DNA of 64,000 nt. It comes from Bacteroidota bacterium (GTDB lineage Bacteria; Bacteroidota; Bacteroidia; Bacteroidales; P3). Position numbers and translations under genes: made by a program. Numbering within the stretch: the stretch's first letter is position 1; each line of letters starts with the position of its first letter. Under the pieces are notes generated by a model. It did not search any database. It had not been told where the DNA came from and saw only the letters and a list, made by a program, of their open reading frames with translations. The stretch covers positions 1 through 64,000 of the forward strand of contig JAFNAR010000002.1 of the NCBI GenBank assembly GCA_017860255.1. The letters are read 5' to 3'. Positions 43,263-53,566 of the stretch are shown piece by piece.

Positions 43263-45143
43263 ATGGAGCATATTGAACTTCTTTCTCCTGCAAAGAATTT
43301 GGAAACAGGCAAGGCAGCCATTGATTGTGGTGCTGATGCAGTTTATATTGGTGCCGATAATTTTGGCGCAAGAGTTCAAGCAGGAAACAGCTTGGAGGAT
43401 ATTGCTTCTTTGGTTTCTTATGCTCATTTGTTTAATGCAAAGGTTTATGTTACCATAAATACTATTCTTTTTGATAATGAATTAAAAGCTGCTGAGGATT
43501 TAATTCAAAAACTTTACGCAATTAAGGTTGATGCAATAATTATTCAAGATTATGGCATTTTGGAGATGAATCTTCCTCCAATAAATATTCATTCAAGTAC
43601 TCAAATGCATAATATTTCTAAGGAGAGGATTAAGTTTTTGAAGGATGTTGGATTTAGTAGAGTTGTTTTGGCAAGAGAACTTTCAATTGAAGAGATAAAA
43701 GAAATTCATTCTTATGTTCCAGATATTGAATTGGAGTTTTTTGTTCATGGTGCTTTGTGTAATGGTCTTAGTGGTCAGTGTTATTTAAGTTATGAACTAA
43801 CCAAACGTTCAGGCAATAGAGGAGAATGCTCTCAACCTTGCAGAAGTAGATACGATTTAGTTAATTCTCAAGGTAAGGTTTTGGTTAATGATAAGCATAT
43901 TCTTTCCACAAAAGATTTTAATGCTTCTTTATATATTCCAGAAATGATTGAGGCTGGAGTTAGGAGTTTTAAGATTGAGGGTAGATTGAAGGATTTGGAA
44001 TATGTTAAGAATGTAACTGCACATTATTCAAAGGAAATAGATAAATTTATTAGTTCTCAAAACAATAAAGAAAAATATTGCAGAAGCTCCATTGGTAAAA
44101 CTGAAATTGGGTTTGAGCCTGATGTTGAAAGGAGTTTTAATCGTGGATTTACAAGTTTTAATCTTAACGGGAAGAAAGATATTATTGGAAATTTAGATTC
44201 AGCAAAGTCAATTGGAAAATATATTGGTAAGGTTAGCGATATAAATCGTTCTGGAAGAGGGAAATTCTATTTTCAAGTTGATACAAAAGAAAGATTTTCA
44301 AATGGAGATGGACTTTGCTTTATTAATATGGAAGGAAATATTGAAGGTTTTTTAGTTAATGGAGTTGAGGAAAATCCTTCTCAAGGTTTGGTTATGATTT
44401 ATCCAAACAAGAAACCTGACATTAAACTTCTAACAAAGATTTATCGCAATTTAGATACTCAGTTTTCAAAACAGGTTCTTTCTGATAAATCCAAAAGAAG
44501 GATTGCAATAGATATTATTCTTAATGAAACTCCTCAAGGGTTTTCCTTACAATCCATTGATGAGCAAGGACTAAAAGTTCAGGAAGATATTTTTACAGAA
44601 AAGCAAATTGCTTTAAAAACTCAAGACTATCAAAATAATCTTTTGAAGCAGATTGATAAACTTGGAGATAGTATCTTCTATTTACGAAGATTTGAAAATA
44701 ACTGTTCCAATAATTTTTTCTTTGCCTCTTCCCTTCTCAATCAACATAGAAGAAACCTTATTGAAAAACTTTATGAATTGAGACAAAAAGCATATAAGCC
44801 AATTCAAAAGGAGTTTGAAAAAACCACAATTCCATATCCTCAAAAAGCATTGGGCTATAGGGCAAATGTTATTAATGAAAAAGCAAAGGAATTCTATACT
44901 CGACATAAGGTTGAAGATATTGAATATGGCTTAGAAAAAGAAGGCTCAAGAAATATTAAACCAAAAGAAATGGTATTAATGCGAACAAAAAATTGTATTC
45001 GCTATACCTTGGGACAATGCTTTATTAGGGATAAACAAACTCCAGATTTTGATCAAGAACTCTTTTTAAAAGACAATAAAAGAACCTATAAACTACATTT
45101 TGACTGCAAGAATTGTTTTATGGACATTCTTCCTTTGGAATAG
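43263..45143 (+). CDS. U32 family protein, RlhA-like
   Basis: 626 aa. The U32 signature ELEFFVHGALCNGLSGQCYLS (first 20 residues of it suffice) with GECSQPCR is clear. The C-terminal half contains further cysteines (NCIRYTLGQC, CKNCFMDILP), as in long U32 proteins. Length and layout resemble RlhA (YdcP), which hydroxylates a 23S rRNA cytidine, rather than the short secreted peptidase types. Older annotations say collagenase; that is not supported here, since there is no signal peptide. Confidence 0.82.
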   Translation: MEHIELLSPAKNLETGKAAIDCGADAVYIGADNFGARVQAGNSLEDIASLVSYAHLFNAKVYVTINTILFDNELKAAEDLIQKLYAIKVDAIIIQDYGILEMNLPPINIHSSTQMHNISKERIKFLKDVGFSRVVLARELSIEEIKEIHSYVPDIELEFFVHGALCNGLSGQCYLSYELTKRSGNRGECSQPCRSRYDLVNSQGKVLVNDKHILSTKDFNASLYIPEMIEAGVRSFKIEGRLKDLEYVKNVTAHYSKEIDKFISSQNNKEKYCRSSIGKTEIGFEPDVERSFNRGFTSFNLNGKKDIIGNLDSAKSIGKYIGKVSDINRSGRGKFYFQVDTKERFSNGDGLCFINMEGNIEGFLVNGVEENPSQGLVMIYPNKKPDIKLLTKIYRNLDTQFSKQVLSDKSKRRIAIDIILNETPQGFSLQSIDEQGLKVQEDIFTEKQIALKTQDYQNNLLKQIDKLGDSIFYLRRFENNCSNNFFFASSLLNQHRRNLIEKLYELRQKAYKPIQKEFEKTTIPYPQKALGYRANVINEKAKEFYTRHKVEDIEYGLEKEGSRNIKPKEMVLMRTKNCIRYTLGQCFIRDKQTPDFDQELFLKDNKRTYKLHFDCKNCFMDILPLE

Positions 45144-45185
45144 GATATCTTAATTTTCTGGAAAAATTTATCCTAAAGACTTTAT

Positions 45186-45216
45186 TTGCCCATATTAAAT
45201 ATAATTCCTAATTTTG
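45186..45216 (+). promoter_or_regulatory. Promoter of the fumarate reductase operon
   Basis: TTG (45186-45188), 20 bases, TAATTTTG (45209-45216). Near-consensus, about 50 bases before the frdC ATG. Confidence 0.75.
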
Positions 45217-45267
45217 CAGTTCTTTTTATTTATAAGCAAATTTTTTATTTACTAAAAGTATAAATCT

Positions 45268-46134
45268 ATGAAACTAATACAATTTGCCTCCATCACCAAA
45301 AAGATAGCACTTGCCTCTTTCGGCTTGTTTTTGCTATTATTCTTACCTGTGCACTTAGGTATAAACCTATGTCTTTTAAGAGAGGATGGTGGAGAATGGT
45401 ACAGAAATGCAAGTCATTTCATGGGTACAAACTACATTGTGAAGGTATTCGAAATAGTACTTATAGCTTGTGTGCTTTTGCACATAGTTGTAGCTATTTT
45501 GCTCACAATTGAAAACTTTATGGCTCGCCCTGTTCGCTACAAAGTTAAAACTAAAACTAAAACTCCTTTTATGTCTCGCTATATGATTTGGACAGGAGGA
45601 ATCGTAGCTTGTTTTTTAGTTTTGCACTTTATCAATTTCTATTTCGTTAAATTGGATATTGTTGAAGGCAAGTATTCTGCAAACATAGAAAAGGTCGATA
45701 AAGTATTTCAAGAAAAAGCAATGAAGCTCCAAAGTGGAGAGCTTAACGAAAAAGACCAAGCTGCTTTAATGGCACAATACCAAGCAATAAGTCAAATCAC
45801 TCCAGAGAAAATGGACAATAGCAAAAAGAATATGGTTAATTTGACTAAGGAAGAAGTTGAAACTTATTGTGGAAAAGATTTCAAGTATGCTGAACCTGAT
45901 TTCTACACAATGAGTCAAGAGTTGTTTGCTAAAAATTCTTACTCATTTATCTATATTTTAGTTTTTCTTGTGTTAGGATTCCATCTATATCATGCAATTA
46001 ATTCTTTAGCTCAAACCTTTGGTTTAAGTCATAAGAAATACTCTCCAGTTATTGAATGGGTTTCTGTAATTTATGCTGTTGTGGTTCCTATTGGATTTGC
46101 AATCATTCCTCTTTGGATTATGTTTGTAAAATAG
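45268..46134 (+). CDS. Fumarate reductase/succinate dehydrogenase cytochrome b subunit
   Basis: 288 aa. Five membrane segments with histidines suited to two b hemes (for example PVHLG near 28, LLHIVV near 71, VLHFINFY near 119, GFHLYHAI near 237). It anchors the enzyme and exchanges electrons with menaquinone. A stretch of about 75 polar residues (135-211) between the third and fourth helices is longer than I expect; most Bacteroidota homologues are about 230 aa. First gene of a three-gene operon. Confidence 0.92.
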   Translation: MKLIQFASITKKIALASFGLFLLLFLPVHLGINLCLLREDGGEWYRNASHFMGTNYIVKVFEIVLIACVLLHIVVAILLTIENFMARPVRYKVKTKTKTPFMSRYMIWTGGIVACFLVLHFINFYFVKLDIVEGKYSANIEKVDKVFQEKAMKLQSGELNEKDQAALMAQYQAISQITPEKMDNSKKNMVNLTKEEVETYCGKDFKYAEPDFYTMSQELFAKNSYSFIYILVFLVLGFHLYHAINSLAQTFGLSHKKYSPVIEWVSVIYAVVVPIGFAIIPLWIMFVK

Positions 46135-46181
46135 CATAAGAAGATATAAAGTTGTTTATTAATAATATAAATTAAAAAGAT

Positions 46182-48122
46182 ATGAATACACTTAATTCCA
46201 AAATACCAGAAGGTCAGTTGTCGGAAAAGTGGACAAAATATAAAGCAAGTCAAAAATTAGTTAATCCTGCAAACAAAAGAAAAATTGATGTTATTGTTGT
46301 AGGTACTGGTTTGGCTGGCTCATCTGCAGCTGCTTCATTGGGAGCTTTGGGCTTTAATGTTAAAATATTCTGCATTTCCGATTCTCCTCGTAGAGCTCAC
46401 TCAATTGCTGCTCAAGGAGGAATAAATGCAGCAAAGAACTATCAAAATGATGGAGATAGCGTTGACCGTTTGTTCTACGATACAATTAAAGGAGGAGACT
46501 ATAGAGCAAGAGAAGCAAATGTTTATCGTTTAGCAGAGGTTTCAAATAGTATAATTGACCAATGCGTTGCTCAAGGAGTTCCTTTTGCAAGAGATTATGC
46601 TGGAATGTTGGATAATCGTTCTTTTGGAGGAGCTCAAGTTAGTAGAACTTTCTATGCAAAAGGACAAACAGGACAACAACTTCTTCTTGGTGCCTATTCT
46701 GCACTTTCAAAAGAAATTAAGGCAGGCACTGTTAAGATGTATGAAAGAAGAGAGATGATGGACTTGGTAGTTGTTGATGGTAGAGCAAGAGGAATTATTA
46801 CAAGAAATCTTCAAACTGGTGAAATTGAACGTTGGGCAGGACATGCAGTTGTTATTGCAACTGGAGGATATGGTAATGTATATTATCTTTCAACAAATGC
46901 AATGAATTGTAATGCTTCAGCAGCTGTTCAATGTTATCATAAAGGAGCTTTCTTTGCAAATCCTTGCTATGTTCAAATTCACCCAACATGTATTCCAGTT
47001 AAGGGAGAATATCAATCAAAGCTTACACTTATGTCTGAATCATTGAGAAATGATGGAAGAATTTGGGTTCCTAAGAAAAAAGAAGATGCACAGGCAATTA
47101 GAGAAGGAAAGCTAAAACCTACTGAAATTGCTGAAGAAGATAGAGATTATTATTTGGAAAGACGTTATCCTGCATTTGGAAATCTTGTTCCAAGAGATAT
47201 TGCATCTCGTGCAGCAAAAGAACGTTGTGATGCTGGATATGGAGTTGGGGCAACTGGTTTTGCAGTTTACTTGGATTTCAAATCAGCAATTGAACGTTTG
47301 GGAAAAGATAAGGTTGAAGAACGTTATGGTAACCTGTTCCAAATGTATGAAGAAATTGTAGCTGTTAATCCTTACGAAAACCCAATGATGATTTATCCAG
47401 CTGTTCACTACACAATGGGAGGTCTTTGGGTTGACTACGAACTTCAAACAACAATACCTGGACTGTTTGCAGCAGGTGAAGCCAATTTCTCAGATCACGG
47501 AGCTAACCGTTTAGGAGCTTCTGCTTTAATGCAAGGATTGGCAGATGGTTATTTTGTCCTTCCATACACAATGCAAAATTATCTTTCAGACCAAATATAT
47601 GTTTCAAAAATCTCAACAGAAACTGAAGAATTTGCAAATGCAGAAAAATCAGTTAGAGAAAAGCTTGAAAAGATAATGGCTATTAAGGGAGAAAAAACAG
47701 TTGACTCATTGCAAAGAGAACTTGGACACATTATGTGGGAATATGTTGGAATGGGGAGAAACAGAGAAAATCTTCAAAAAGCTATTCCAATGCTTGAAAA
47801 TTTGAAAAAAGAATTTTGGTCAAATGTTAGAGTTACTGGCGACTTAACTTCTTTAAATCCTGAACTTGAAAAAGCTGCCCGTTTGGCTGACCACATTGAA
47901 CTTGCTCAAATTATGGCTAAAGATGCTCTTCAAAGAGAAGAAAGCTGTGGTGGACACTTTAGAGAAGAATATGTTACCGAAGAAGGAGAAGCTAAGAGAA
48001 ATGATCAAGACTTTATGTTTGTTGGCGTTTGGGAATACAAAGGTAAGGACCAAGAGCCAGTTATGCATAAGGAAGATTTAAAATACGAATTTATTAACGT
48101 TCAACAAAGAAATTACAAGTAA
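46182..48122 (+). CDS. Fumarate reductase/succinate dehydrogenase flavoprotein subunit
   Basis: 646 aa. Reduces fumarate to succinate (or the reverse) with covalent [21 protein letters not shown] near 35 binds the dinucleotide. [16 protein letters not shown] carries the flavinylated His region, and [15 protein letters not shown] and [21 protein letters not shown] are catalytic and FAD contacts. It lies 47 bases after the cytochrome b gene and one base before the iron-sulfur gene. Confidence 0.95.
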   Translation: MNTLNSKIPEGQLSEKWTKYKASQKLVNPANKRKIDVIVVGTGLAGSSAAASLGALGFNVKIFCISDSPRRAHSIAAQGGINAAKNYQNDGDSVDRLFYDTIKGGDYRAREANVYRLAEVSNSIIDQCVAQGVPFARDYAGMLDNRSFGGAQVSRTFYAKGQTGQQLLLGAYSALSKEIKAGTVKMYERREMMDLVVVDGRARGIITRNLQTGEIERWAGHAVVIATGGYGNVYYLSTNAMNCNASAAVQCYHKGAFFANPCYVQIHPTCIPVKGEYQSKLTLMSESLRNDGRIWVPKKKEDAQAIREGKLKPTEIAEEDRDYYLERRYPAFGNLVPRDIASRAAKERCDAGYGVGATGFAVYLDFKSAIERLGKDKVEERYGNLFQMYEEIVAVNPYENPMMIYPAVHYTMGGLWVDYELQTTIPGLFAAGEANFSDHGANRLGASALMQGLADGYFVLPYTMQNYLSDQIYVSKISTETEEFANAEKSVREKLEKIMAIKGEKTVDSLQRELGHIMWEYVGMGRNRENLQKAIPMLENLKKEFWSNVRVTGDLTSLNPELEKAARLADHIELAQIMAKDALQREESCGGHFREEYVTEEGEAKRNDQDFMFVGVWEYKGKDQEPVMHKEDLKYEFINVQQRNYK

Positions 48123-48123
48123 G

Positions 48124-48885
48124 ATGGATTTTACATTAAAAATATGGCGTCAAGAAAACAGAAAAGCTAAAGGACGTTTTGAAACATATAAAATAAGTAA
48201 CATTTCTCCAGATTGTTCTTTCTTGGAGATGTTAGATATATTAAATGAAAGCCTTGTTAATAAACTATCACACCCAGTTTGTTTTGACAATGACTGCAGG
48301 GAAGGTATTTGTGGTATGTGTGGTATGTATATTAATGGACATCCTCATGGACCTGATAAAGGAGTTACTACTTGTCAGTTGTACATGCGTAAGTTCACAG
48401 ATGGAGAAACAATAACAATTGAACCTTGGAGAGCAAGACCTTTCCCTATTATTAGAGATTTGATTGTTGATAGAACTGCTCTTGATAAAATTATTCAAGA
48501 AGGAGGTTATGTTTCTGCAACAACTGGAGGAGTACCTGATGGTAATGCAATTCTAATTTCAAAACATAAGGCTGATGAAGCAATGGATTCTGCTTCCTGC
48601 ATTGGTTGTGGAGCTTGTGTTGCTGCTTGTAAGAATGCTTCTGCGATGCTTTTTGTTTCTGCAAAAGTATCTCAATTGGCATTATTACCTCAAGGAAAGC
48701 CTGAAGCTGCAATTAGAGTTCAAAATATGGTTGCAAAGATGGATGATTTGGGATTTGGTAACTGCACAAACACTTATGCTTGTGAAGCTGAATGTCCAAA
48801 ACAAATTAAAAGATCAAATATTGCAAGAATGAACAGAGAATTTATTTGTGCAAAAGTTGCTTCAGAAGAATCAACAAAAAGATAA
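48124..48885 (+). CDS. Fumarate reductase/succinate dehydrogenase iron-sulfur subunit
   Basis: 253 aa. The [2Fe-2S] ligands lie in [16 protein letters not shown] with a fourth Cys in VTTCQ. The C-terminal ferredoxin domain has [11 protein letters not shown] and CEAECPKQI for the other two clusters. It passes electrons between the flavin and the membrane subunit. It ends the operon ahead of a very long terminator hairpin. Confidence 0.95.
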   Translation: MDFTLKIWRQENRKAKGRFETYKISNISPDCSFLEMLDILNESLVNKLSHPVCFDNDCREGICGMCGMYINGHPHGPDKGVTTCQLYMRKFTDGETITIEPWRARPFPIIRDLIVDRTALDKIIQEGGYVSATTGGVPDGNAILISKHKADEAMDSASCIGCGACVAACKNASAMLFVSAKVSQLALLPQGKPEAAIRVQNMVAKMDDLGFGNCTNTYACEAECPKQIKRSNIARMNREFICAKVASEESTKR

Positions 48886-48910
48886 AACAAATAAATAGAT
48901 AGAATTTAAA

Positions 48911-48986
48911 CCTCCTTTGTAGAGAATTTTAAAATAAGGAGGAAATTAAACTCCCTTATTTTCTCTACAAAGGAGGATTATTTTTT
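48911..48986 (+). terminator. Long terminator hairpin after the fumarate reductase operon
   Basis: CCTCCTTTGTAGAGAA (48911-48926) pairs perfectly with TTCTCTACAAAGGAGG (48961-48976). Inside it AATAAGGAG pairs with CTCCCTTATT save one bulge, giving a stem of about 25 pairs. A run of six T follows at 48981. The stem is unusually long for a simple terminator. Confidence 0.8.
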
Positions 48987-49017
48987 AATCAACAGAAAAA
49001 AAATTTCAAAAAAACAT

Positions 49018-49048
49018 TTGGAAAAAAAGATTTTATTTCATTACTTTG
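49018..49048 (+). promoter_or_regulatory. Probable promoter of the nrf operon
   Basis: TTG (49018-49020), 21 bases, TACTTTG (49042-49048), one base short of the usual -7 box; 26 bases before the nrfH ATG. No FNR-like or other operator was recognised. Confidence 0.45.
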
Positions 49049-49074
49049 CCGAAATATTTAATTGAGACAAGGTT

Positions 49075-49653
49075 ATGAAGAAATTTTTAAGCTTTTTCCC
49101 TGCCTGGTTAATAATTCCGCTTTTCGTCATTGGAGGGCTTATTGCAGGTCTTTCTTCCTACGCTGTCTATATGTCGAGGTTTCATTCCTATCTTTCCGAT
49201 GATCCCGAAACTTGTATCAACTGTCATATAATGGCTCCTTATTACGATACATGGTCTCACAGTTCTCACAGATATTATGCCAATTGTAATGATTGTCACG
49301 TTCCTCATAATAATATTGCAAACAAATACTTCTTTAAGGCAAAGGATGGATTATATCATTCTGCTGTTTTTACTTTCCATGCAGAGCCACAAGTTATACG
49401 TCCAAGAGATGCAAGTTATAATGTAATTATGGATAATTGCATTCGTTGTCACGAGCATTTAAATACAGCCATTGTAAAAAATGGAATGTATAGTTTTGAT
49501 GACACTAAAAAAGGAATGGCTAAGGCTTGCTGGGATTGCCATACCAATGTCCCTCACACAAAATTTAGTAATATATCTTCCTCTCCCAACTCTCTTGCTC
49601 CACTTCCAAAATCTCCTGTTCCTGATTGGCTAAAGAATAAAACAAAAAAATAA
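49075..49653 (+). CDS. nrfH: Cytochrome c nitrite reductase small subunit NrfH
   Basis: 192 aa. N-terminal anchor helix (about 10-33), then four heme-binding motifs: CINCH 47-51, CNDCH 71-75, CIRCH 122-126, CWDCH 152-156. It takes electrons from menaquinol and feeds NrfA. The family normally has four hemes, as here. nrfA begins 4 bases after the stop. Confidence 0.95.
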   Translation: MKKFLSFFPAWLIIPLFVIGGLIAGLSSYAVYMSRFHSYLSDDPETCINCHIMAPYYDTWSHSSHRYYANCNDCHVPHNNIANKYFFKAKDGLYHSAVFTFHAEPQVIRPRDASYNVIMDNCIRCHEHLNTAIVKNGMYSFDDTKKGMAKACWDCHTNVPHTKFSNISSSPNSLAPLPKSPVPDWLKNKTKK

Positions 49654-49657
49654 TATT

Positions 49658-51154
49658 ATGATTATGAAGAAAATATCAGAAGCAATAAAGAAAAGACCTA
49701 TTATAGGTTGGGCTATATTTGTTACTGTAATGGTAATCGTATTTCTTTTAGGATTATTGGCAGCTTCAATAACTGAACGCCGAGCTGAAATTGCTACCCT
49801 ATATAGCAATAAGAAAGTTGAGATTAAAGGTATTAACCCTCATTCTTCTGAGTGGGGAATTAACTATCCAAGAGAATATAACACTTGGCTAAAAACCAAG
49901 AATATGGATTTTCAAAGCAAGTATAATGGCAACATAAAACAAGATGTTTTAGAAAATAGACCTCAAATGGTTGTCCTTTGGGCTGGCTATGCTTTTTCAA
50001 AAGACTACACTGCACCAAGAGGACATAATTATGCCATTGAAGATATTCATCACACTCTTCGTACTGGAGCTCCACAAACTGATACTGACGGACCTCAACC
50101 AGCAACTTGTTGGACTTGTAAAAGCCCCGATGTTCCAAGAGTTATGAATGAAATTGGTATTGAAAAGTTTTATAATAAAAAATGGGGAGCATTGGGGAAA
50201 GAAATTGTTAATCCAATTGGTTGTGCAGATTGTCACGATCCAAAAACAATGGCTTTAACCATAACTCGTCCAGCTCTCATTGAAGCTTTTGCACGTCAAG
50301 GCAAAGATATTAAACAGGCAACTCCTCAAGAAATGAGAACTCTTGCCTGTGCTCAATGTCATGTTGAGTATTATTTTACAAAAGAAGGAAACTATTTAAC
50401 CTTCCCTTGGGATAAGGGTATGAGTGTTGAAGCAATTGAAGAGTATTACGACAATAAAAAATTCACCGACTGGACTCACGCTCTTAGCAAAGCACCTATG
50501 TTAAAGGCTCAACACCCCGACTATGAACTTTTTTCTGTTGGTCCACACGCTAAAAGAGGTTTATCCTGTGCCGATTGTCATATGCCTTATGTTTCTGAAG
50601 GAGGAATTAAATACTCAAACCATCAAGTTATGAGTCCTCTAAATAATATCTCTTCCACTTGCCAAACATGCCACAGAGATAGTGAAGAAAAGCTAAGGAA
50701 TTATGTTTATGAGTATCAAGACAAAGCAAAGGAGATTAGAGATAGATTGGAAAAGGAACTTGCAAAGGCTCATATTATGGCTAAAATAGCTTGGGATAAG
50801 GGTGCAAGCGAAAAAGAGATGGCTGGTGTTTTGAAACTTCTTCGTCAGGCTCAATGGCGTTGGGATTATGTTGTGGCTTCTCATGGTTCAACTTTCCATG
50901 CTCCTGTTGAGGCTCAAAGAATTTTGGCTCACAGTTTAGACAAAACAATGCAGGCTCAACTTCAAGTTCAAAAAGTATTGTTTAATCATGGAGTTAAGGA
51001 TGTAACCCTTCCAGATATTACAACAAAAGCTAAAGCTCAAAAATATATTGGACTTGATATGGCAAAAGAAAACTCAAATAAAGAAAATTGGATAAAGAAT
51101 ACTTTACCTAAGTGGTTGGAAGATGCTAAGAAAACTGGTAAACTCTCAAAATAA
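49658..51154 (+). CDS. nrfA: Ammonia-forming cytochrome c nitrite reductase
   Basis: 498 aa (the second ATG at 49664 is also possible). Six-electron reduction of nitrite to ammonium in the periplasm. The catalytic heme site has the special CWTCK motif (151-155), and four ordinary motifs follow: CADCH 189-193, CAQCH 231-235, CADCH 304-308, CQTCH 335-339. An N-terminal helix (about 15-37) serves as signal or anchor. All five hemes are accounted for. Confidence 0.96.
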   Translation: MIMKKISEAIKKRPIIGWAIFVTVMVIVFLLGLLAASITERRAEIATLYSNKKVEIKGINPHSSEWGINYPREYNTWLKTKNMDFQSKYNGNIKQDVLENRPQMVVLWAGYAFSKDYTAPRGHNYAIEDIHHTLRTGAPQTDTDGPQPATCWTCKSPDVPRVMNEIGIEKFYNKKWGALGKEIVNPIGCADCHDPKTMALTITRPALIEAFARQGKDIKQATPQEMRTLACAQCHVEYYFTKEGNYLTFPWDKGMSVEAIEEYYDNKKFTDWTHALSKAPMLKAQHPDYELFSVGPHAKRGLSCADCHMPYVSEGGIKYSNHQVMSPLNNISSTCQTCHRDSEEKLRNYVYEYQDKAKEIRDRLEKELAKAHIMAKIAWDKGASEKEMAGVLKLLRQAQWRWDYVVASHGSTFHAPVEAQRILAHSLDKTMQAQLQVQKVLFNHGVKDVTLPDITTKAKAQKYIGLDMAKENSNKENWIKNTLPKWLEDAKKTGKLSK

Positions 51155-51194
51155 TAACTACTCTTAAAGAATAAAACCAACCAATAAAATCATA

Positions 51195-52430
51195 ATGAAG
51201 AATAAAAAAAGGATTTGGGAAATACCTTGGGGATATAAGGAAAGTATAGCAATTGTTTTGGGGATAGTTCTTGTAGGATTCCTACTACAAGCAACTATTG
51301 GCAAGTTTGATTTCTATCTTTTAAGCTACCCTTTTAATCTCTACTTTGAAATCTTGTCATTTGCCTTTATTGTTTTATCTGTTTACCTCAAAAGAAAAGC
51401 TTTCTTTATTTGGTTTACCTCTCTTTCTTTTTCAGTTTCAATTATTGGAGCAATAACTTTCCTTTCAATAATCATGGGACTAACCAAACAAGTCCCAATT
51501 GTTGATAGAAGTAATATCTTTACTCTTTTAGGGTTTAATCAAATGACCTCCTCTTGGGAATTTATTCTTATTTATTTTTTTCTTTTGCTTTCACTTGGTT
51601 GCACCATTGCAAAAAGAAAACCTCGCTTAACAAAACAATACTTTGCTTTTTTATTAAATCATCTTGGTCTTTGGATGATTCTTTTCTTTGCAGGATTAGG
51701 ATATCCAAATTTGAATCGTTATGTGATGTATGTTGAAATTGGAGAAACTCAATGGAGGGTTTACGACAAAGATTCAAAAGTTGTGGAACTTCCCATTGCA
51801 ATACAGTTAAACAATTTTACCATTGAAGAATATATACCTAAGCTTACAGTAATTGATAAAAAAACTGGAGAAGTTTTGCCTAAGGATAAGCCTATATATT
51901 TTCAAATAGATACAAATTCTAAAGAAGAGTTTTCTTTTAATGGTTATAAGATAAAGCTAAAGGAATATATTCATAACGCAGTTCGCAGTAGTGATACTTC
52001 CTACAAGGAAGTGCCAATGAAGGCTTCTTGTCCTGCTGCTTTTGTTGAGATAAGGAATAATAATAAAGTACAATCTCATTGGATTTCTGCTGGCAACAAA
52101 ATGCAAAGTCCAATGTTTATGGATATTGACTCCAATTTGGCTTTGGTTATGACTCCTTAAGAGCCTAAGAGTTTTATTTCTAATATTGAGGTTTACACTA
52201 AAGAGGGTGGATACTATAAAGAAGAAAACCTAAGAGTTAATCATCCTTTAAGGGCTGGCTCTTGGAGAATTTATCAATATGGTTATGATAATAACATGGG
52301 CAAAATGTCTTCCTATTCAAGCTTTGAACTGGTGTATGACCCTTGGTTAAATATGATGTATTTGGGGATTGGACTTTTGGCTTTAGGTTCTCTTTTATTA
52401 ATAATATTCGGTAAAAACTATAAGAAATGA
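51195..52430 (+). pseudogene. ResB-like cytochrome c biogenesis gene with an in-frame stop
   Basis: The frame starts MKNKKRIWEIPWGYKESIAI, has about four membrane helices to residue 170, then a periplasmic domain, and meets TAA at 52158-52160 after 321 codons (ALVMTP, stop). The same frame continues without another stop for 89 codons (EPKSFISNIEVYTKE ... LNMMYLGIGLLALGSLLLII) to TGA at 52428-52430, which overlaps the ccsA start in the normal way. The lost part is exactly the conserved ResB C-terminal helix. So a full gene of 411 codons is broken by one nonsense codon, unless it is read through or a sequencing error. Confidence 0.85.
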
Positions 52431-53206
52431 GTTGGGATAGTTTTATTTGGTTTGCATTTCCTTCAATCTTACTTTGGGTTCTTGCATCTTTGCTTGTTTA
52501 CAAAACAAAGTATAGATTGGTTTCTAATATTCTTTTCTTAACGGGAATATCCATATTTCTACTTTTCATTATTCTTTTTTGGCATTCAGTTAATCGGCCT
52601 CCTTTTAGAACAATGGGAAAAACTCGCCTTTGGTATTCTTTTTTCATAACCTCAATTGGATTTATCACCTATAGAATTTGGAAATATAAATGGCTTCTCT
52701 CCTACACTGCTTTGGTTGGCTCTGTTTTCATCATCATTAATCTTCTTAAACCAGAAATACATTCAACTAATCTTATGCCTGCTCTTCAAAGCTATTGGTT
52801 TATTCCTCATGTTACATCCTATATTATTTCATATTCAATGTTTGGAGCATCAACCATTGCAGCCATCATTCTTCTTAACAAACTAAGAAAAGACAAAGAG
52901 GACAGAGAATTGGAAAAACTAATTGACAATTTAGTTTATGTTGGATTTGGCTTTTTGGCTTTGGGAATGCTTATGGGTTGCATGTGGGCAAAAGCAGCTT
53001 GGGGGAACTATTGGTCTTGGGATCCTAAAGAAACTTGGGCTTTTTTAACCATAACAACTTATTTAGCATATATACACACAAGAATACAAAAAATAAATAT
53101 TAGAATTTCCCTTTGGATATTAATAATTGCACTTATACTTCTTTGCATAACATGGCTTGGAGTTAGCTATTTACCTTCATCTCAAGGAAGTGTACATGTT
53201 TATTAA
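52427..53206 (+). CDS. ccsA: Cytochrome c biogenesis protein CcsA
   Basis: 259 aa with about eight membrane segments. The heme-handling tryptophan-rich motif WGNYWSWDPKETWA is at 192-205, with histidines at HVTSYIISY and elsewhere. With ResB/CcsB it forms the system II heme-lyase that attaches heme to CxxCH motifs, here for NrfH and NrfA. The start overlaps the resB stop (ATGA). If resB is truly dead, the second half of this machine is missing at this locus. Confidence 0.93.
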   Translation: MSWDSFIWFAFPSILLWVLASLLVYKTKYRLVSNILFLTGISIFLLFIILFWHSVNRPPFRTMGKTRLWYSFFITSIGFITYRIWKYKWLLSYTALVGSVFIIINLLKPEIHSTNLMPALQSYWFIPHVTSYIISYSMFGASTIAAIILLNKLRKDKEDRELEKLIDNLVYVGFGFLALGMLMGCMWAKAAWGNYWSWDPKETWAFLTITTYLAYIHTRIQKINIRISLWILIIALILLCITWLGVSYLPSSQGSVHVY

Positions 53207-53284
53207 TTGTGTTTTGATATAAAAAATAATAAAAACCAAACCTCTTGCGTAATTAATTCATAAAACCACTATTAAGAAAAAGTT

Positions 53285-53566
53285 ATGGAAGATAAAATAG
53301 AGTTAATAGATAATAAGGAAAAGAATAGGTTTGAATTATTTGTAAACGAAAAAGAGGCTGGGGAGATTGATTATCAAATAAAAGATTCAAAACTAATTAT
53401 TAATCATACAGGAGTTAATAAAGAATATGAGGGGAAAGGCTTGGCAAAATTGCTTGTGGAGTATGCTGTAAACTATGCAAGGGAAAACAATTTTAAAATT
53501 ACGCCTATATGCCCTTATGTGAAGATTGTTATTGAGAGAAATAAAGAATATCACGATTTACTATGA
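53285..53566 (+). CDS. YjdJ-like GNAT-family acetyltransferase
   Basis: 93 aa, the short GNAT type. It has the acetyl-CoA loop in EGKGLAKLLVEYAV near 52-65 (usual form R/QGxGxA) and ends with CPYVKIVIERNKEY, the typical close of the YjdJ group. The substrate is unknown. It overlaps the next gene by 4 bases; the same pair (yjdJ-yjdI) occurs in E. coli. Confidence 0.85.
   Translation: MEDKIELIDNKEKNRFELFVNEKEAGEIDYQIKDSKLIINHTGVNKEYEGKGLAKLLVEYAVNYARENNFKITPICPYVKIVIERNKEYHDLL

Noticed and set aside
48911-48976. Terminal inverted repeats of a tiny mobile element
   Set aside because: The arms fold onto each other with almost no unpaired interior and are followed by T residues, so a terminator explains them better.
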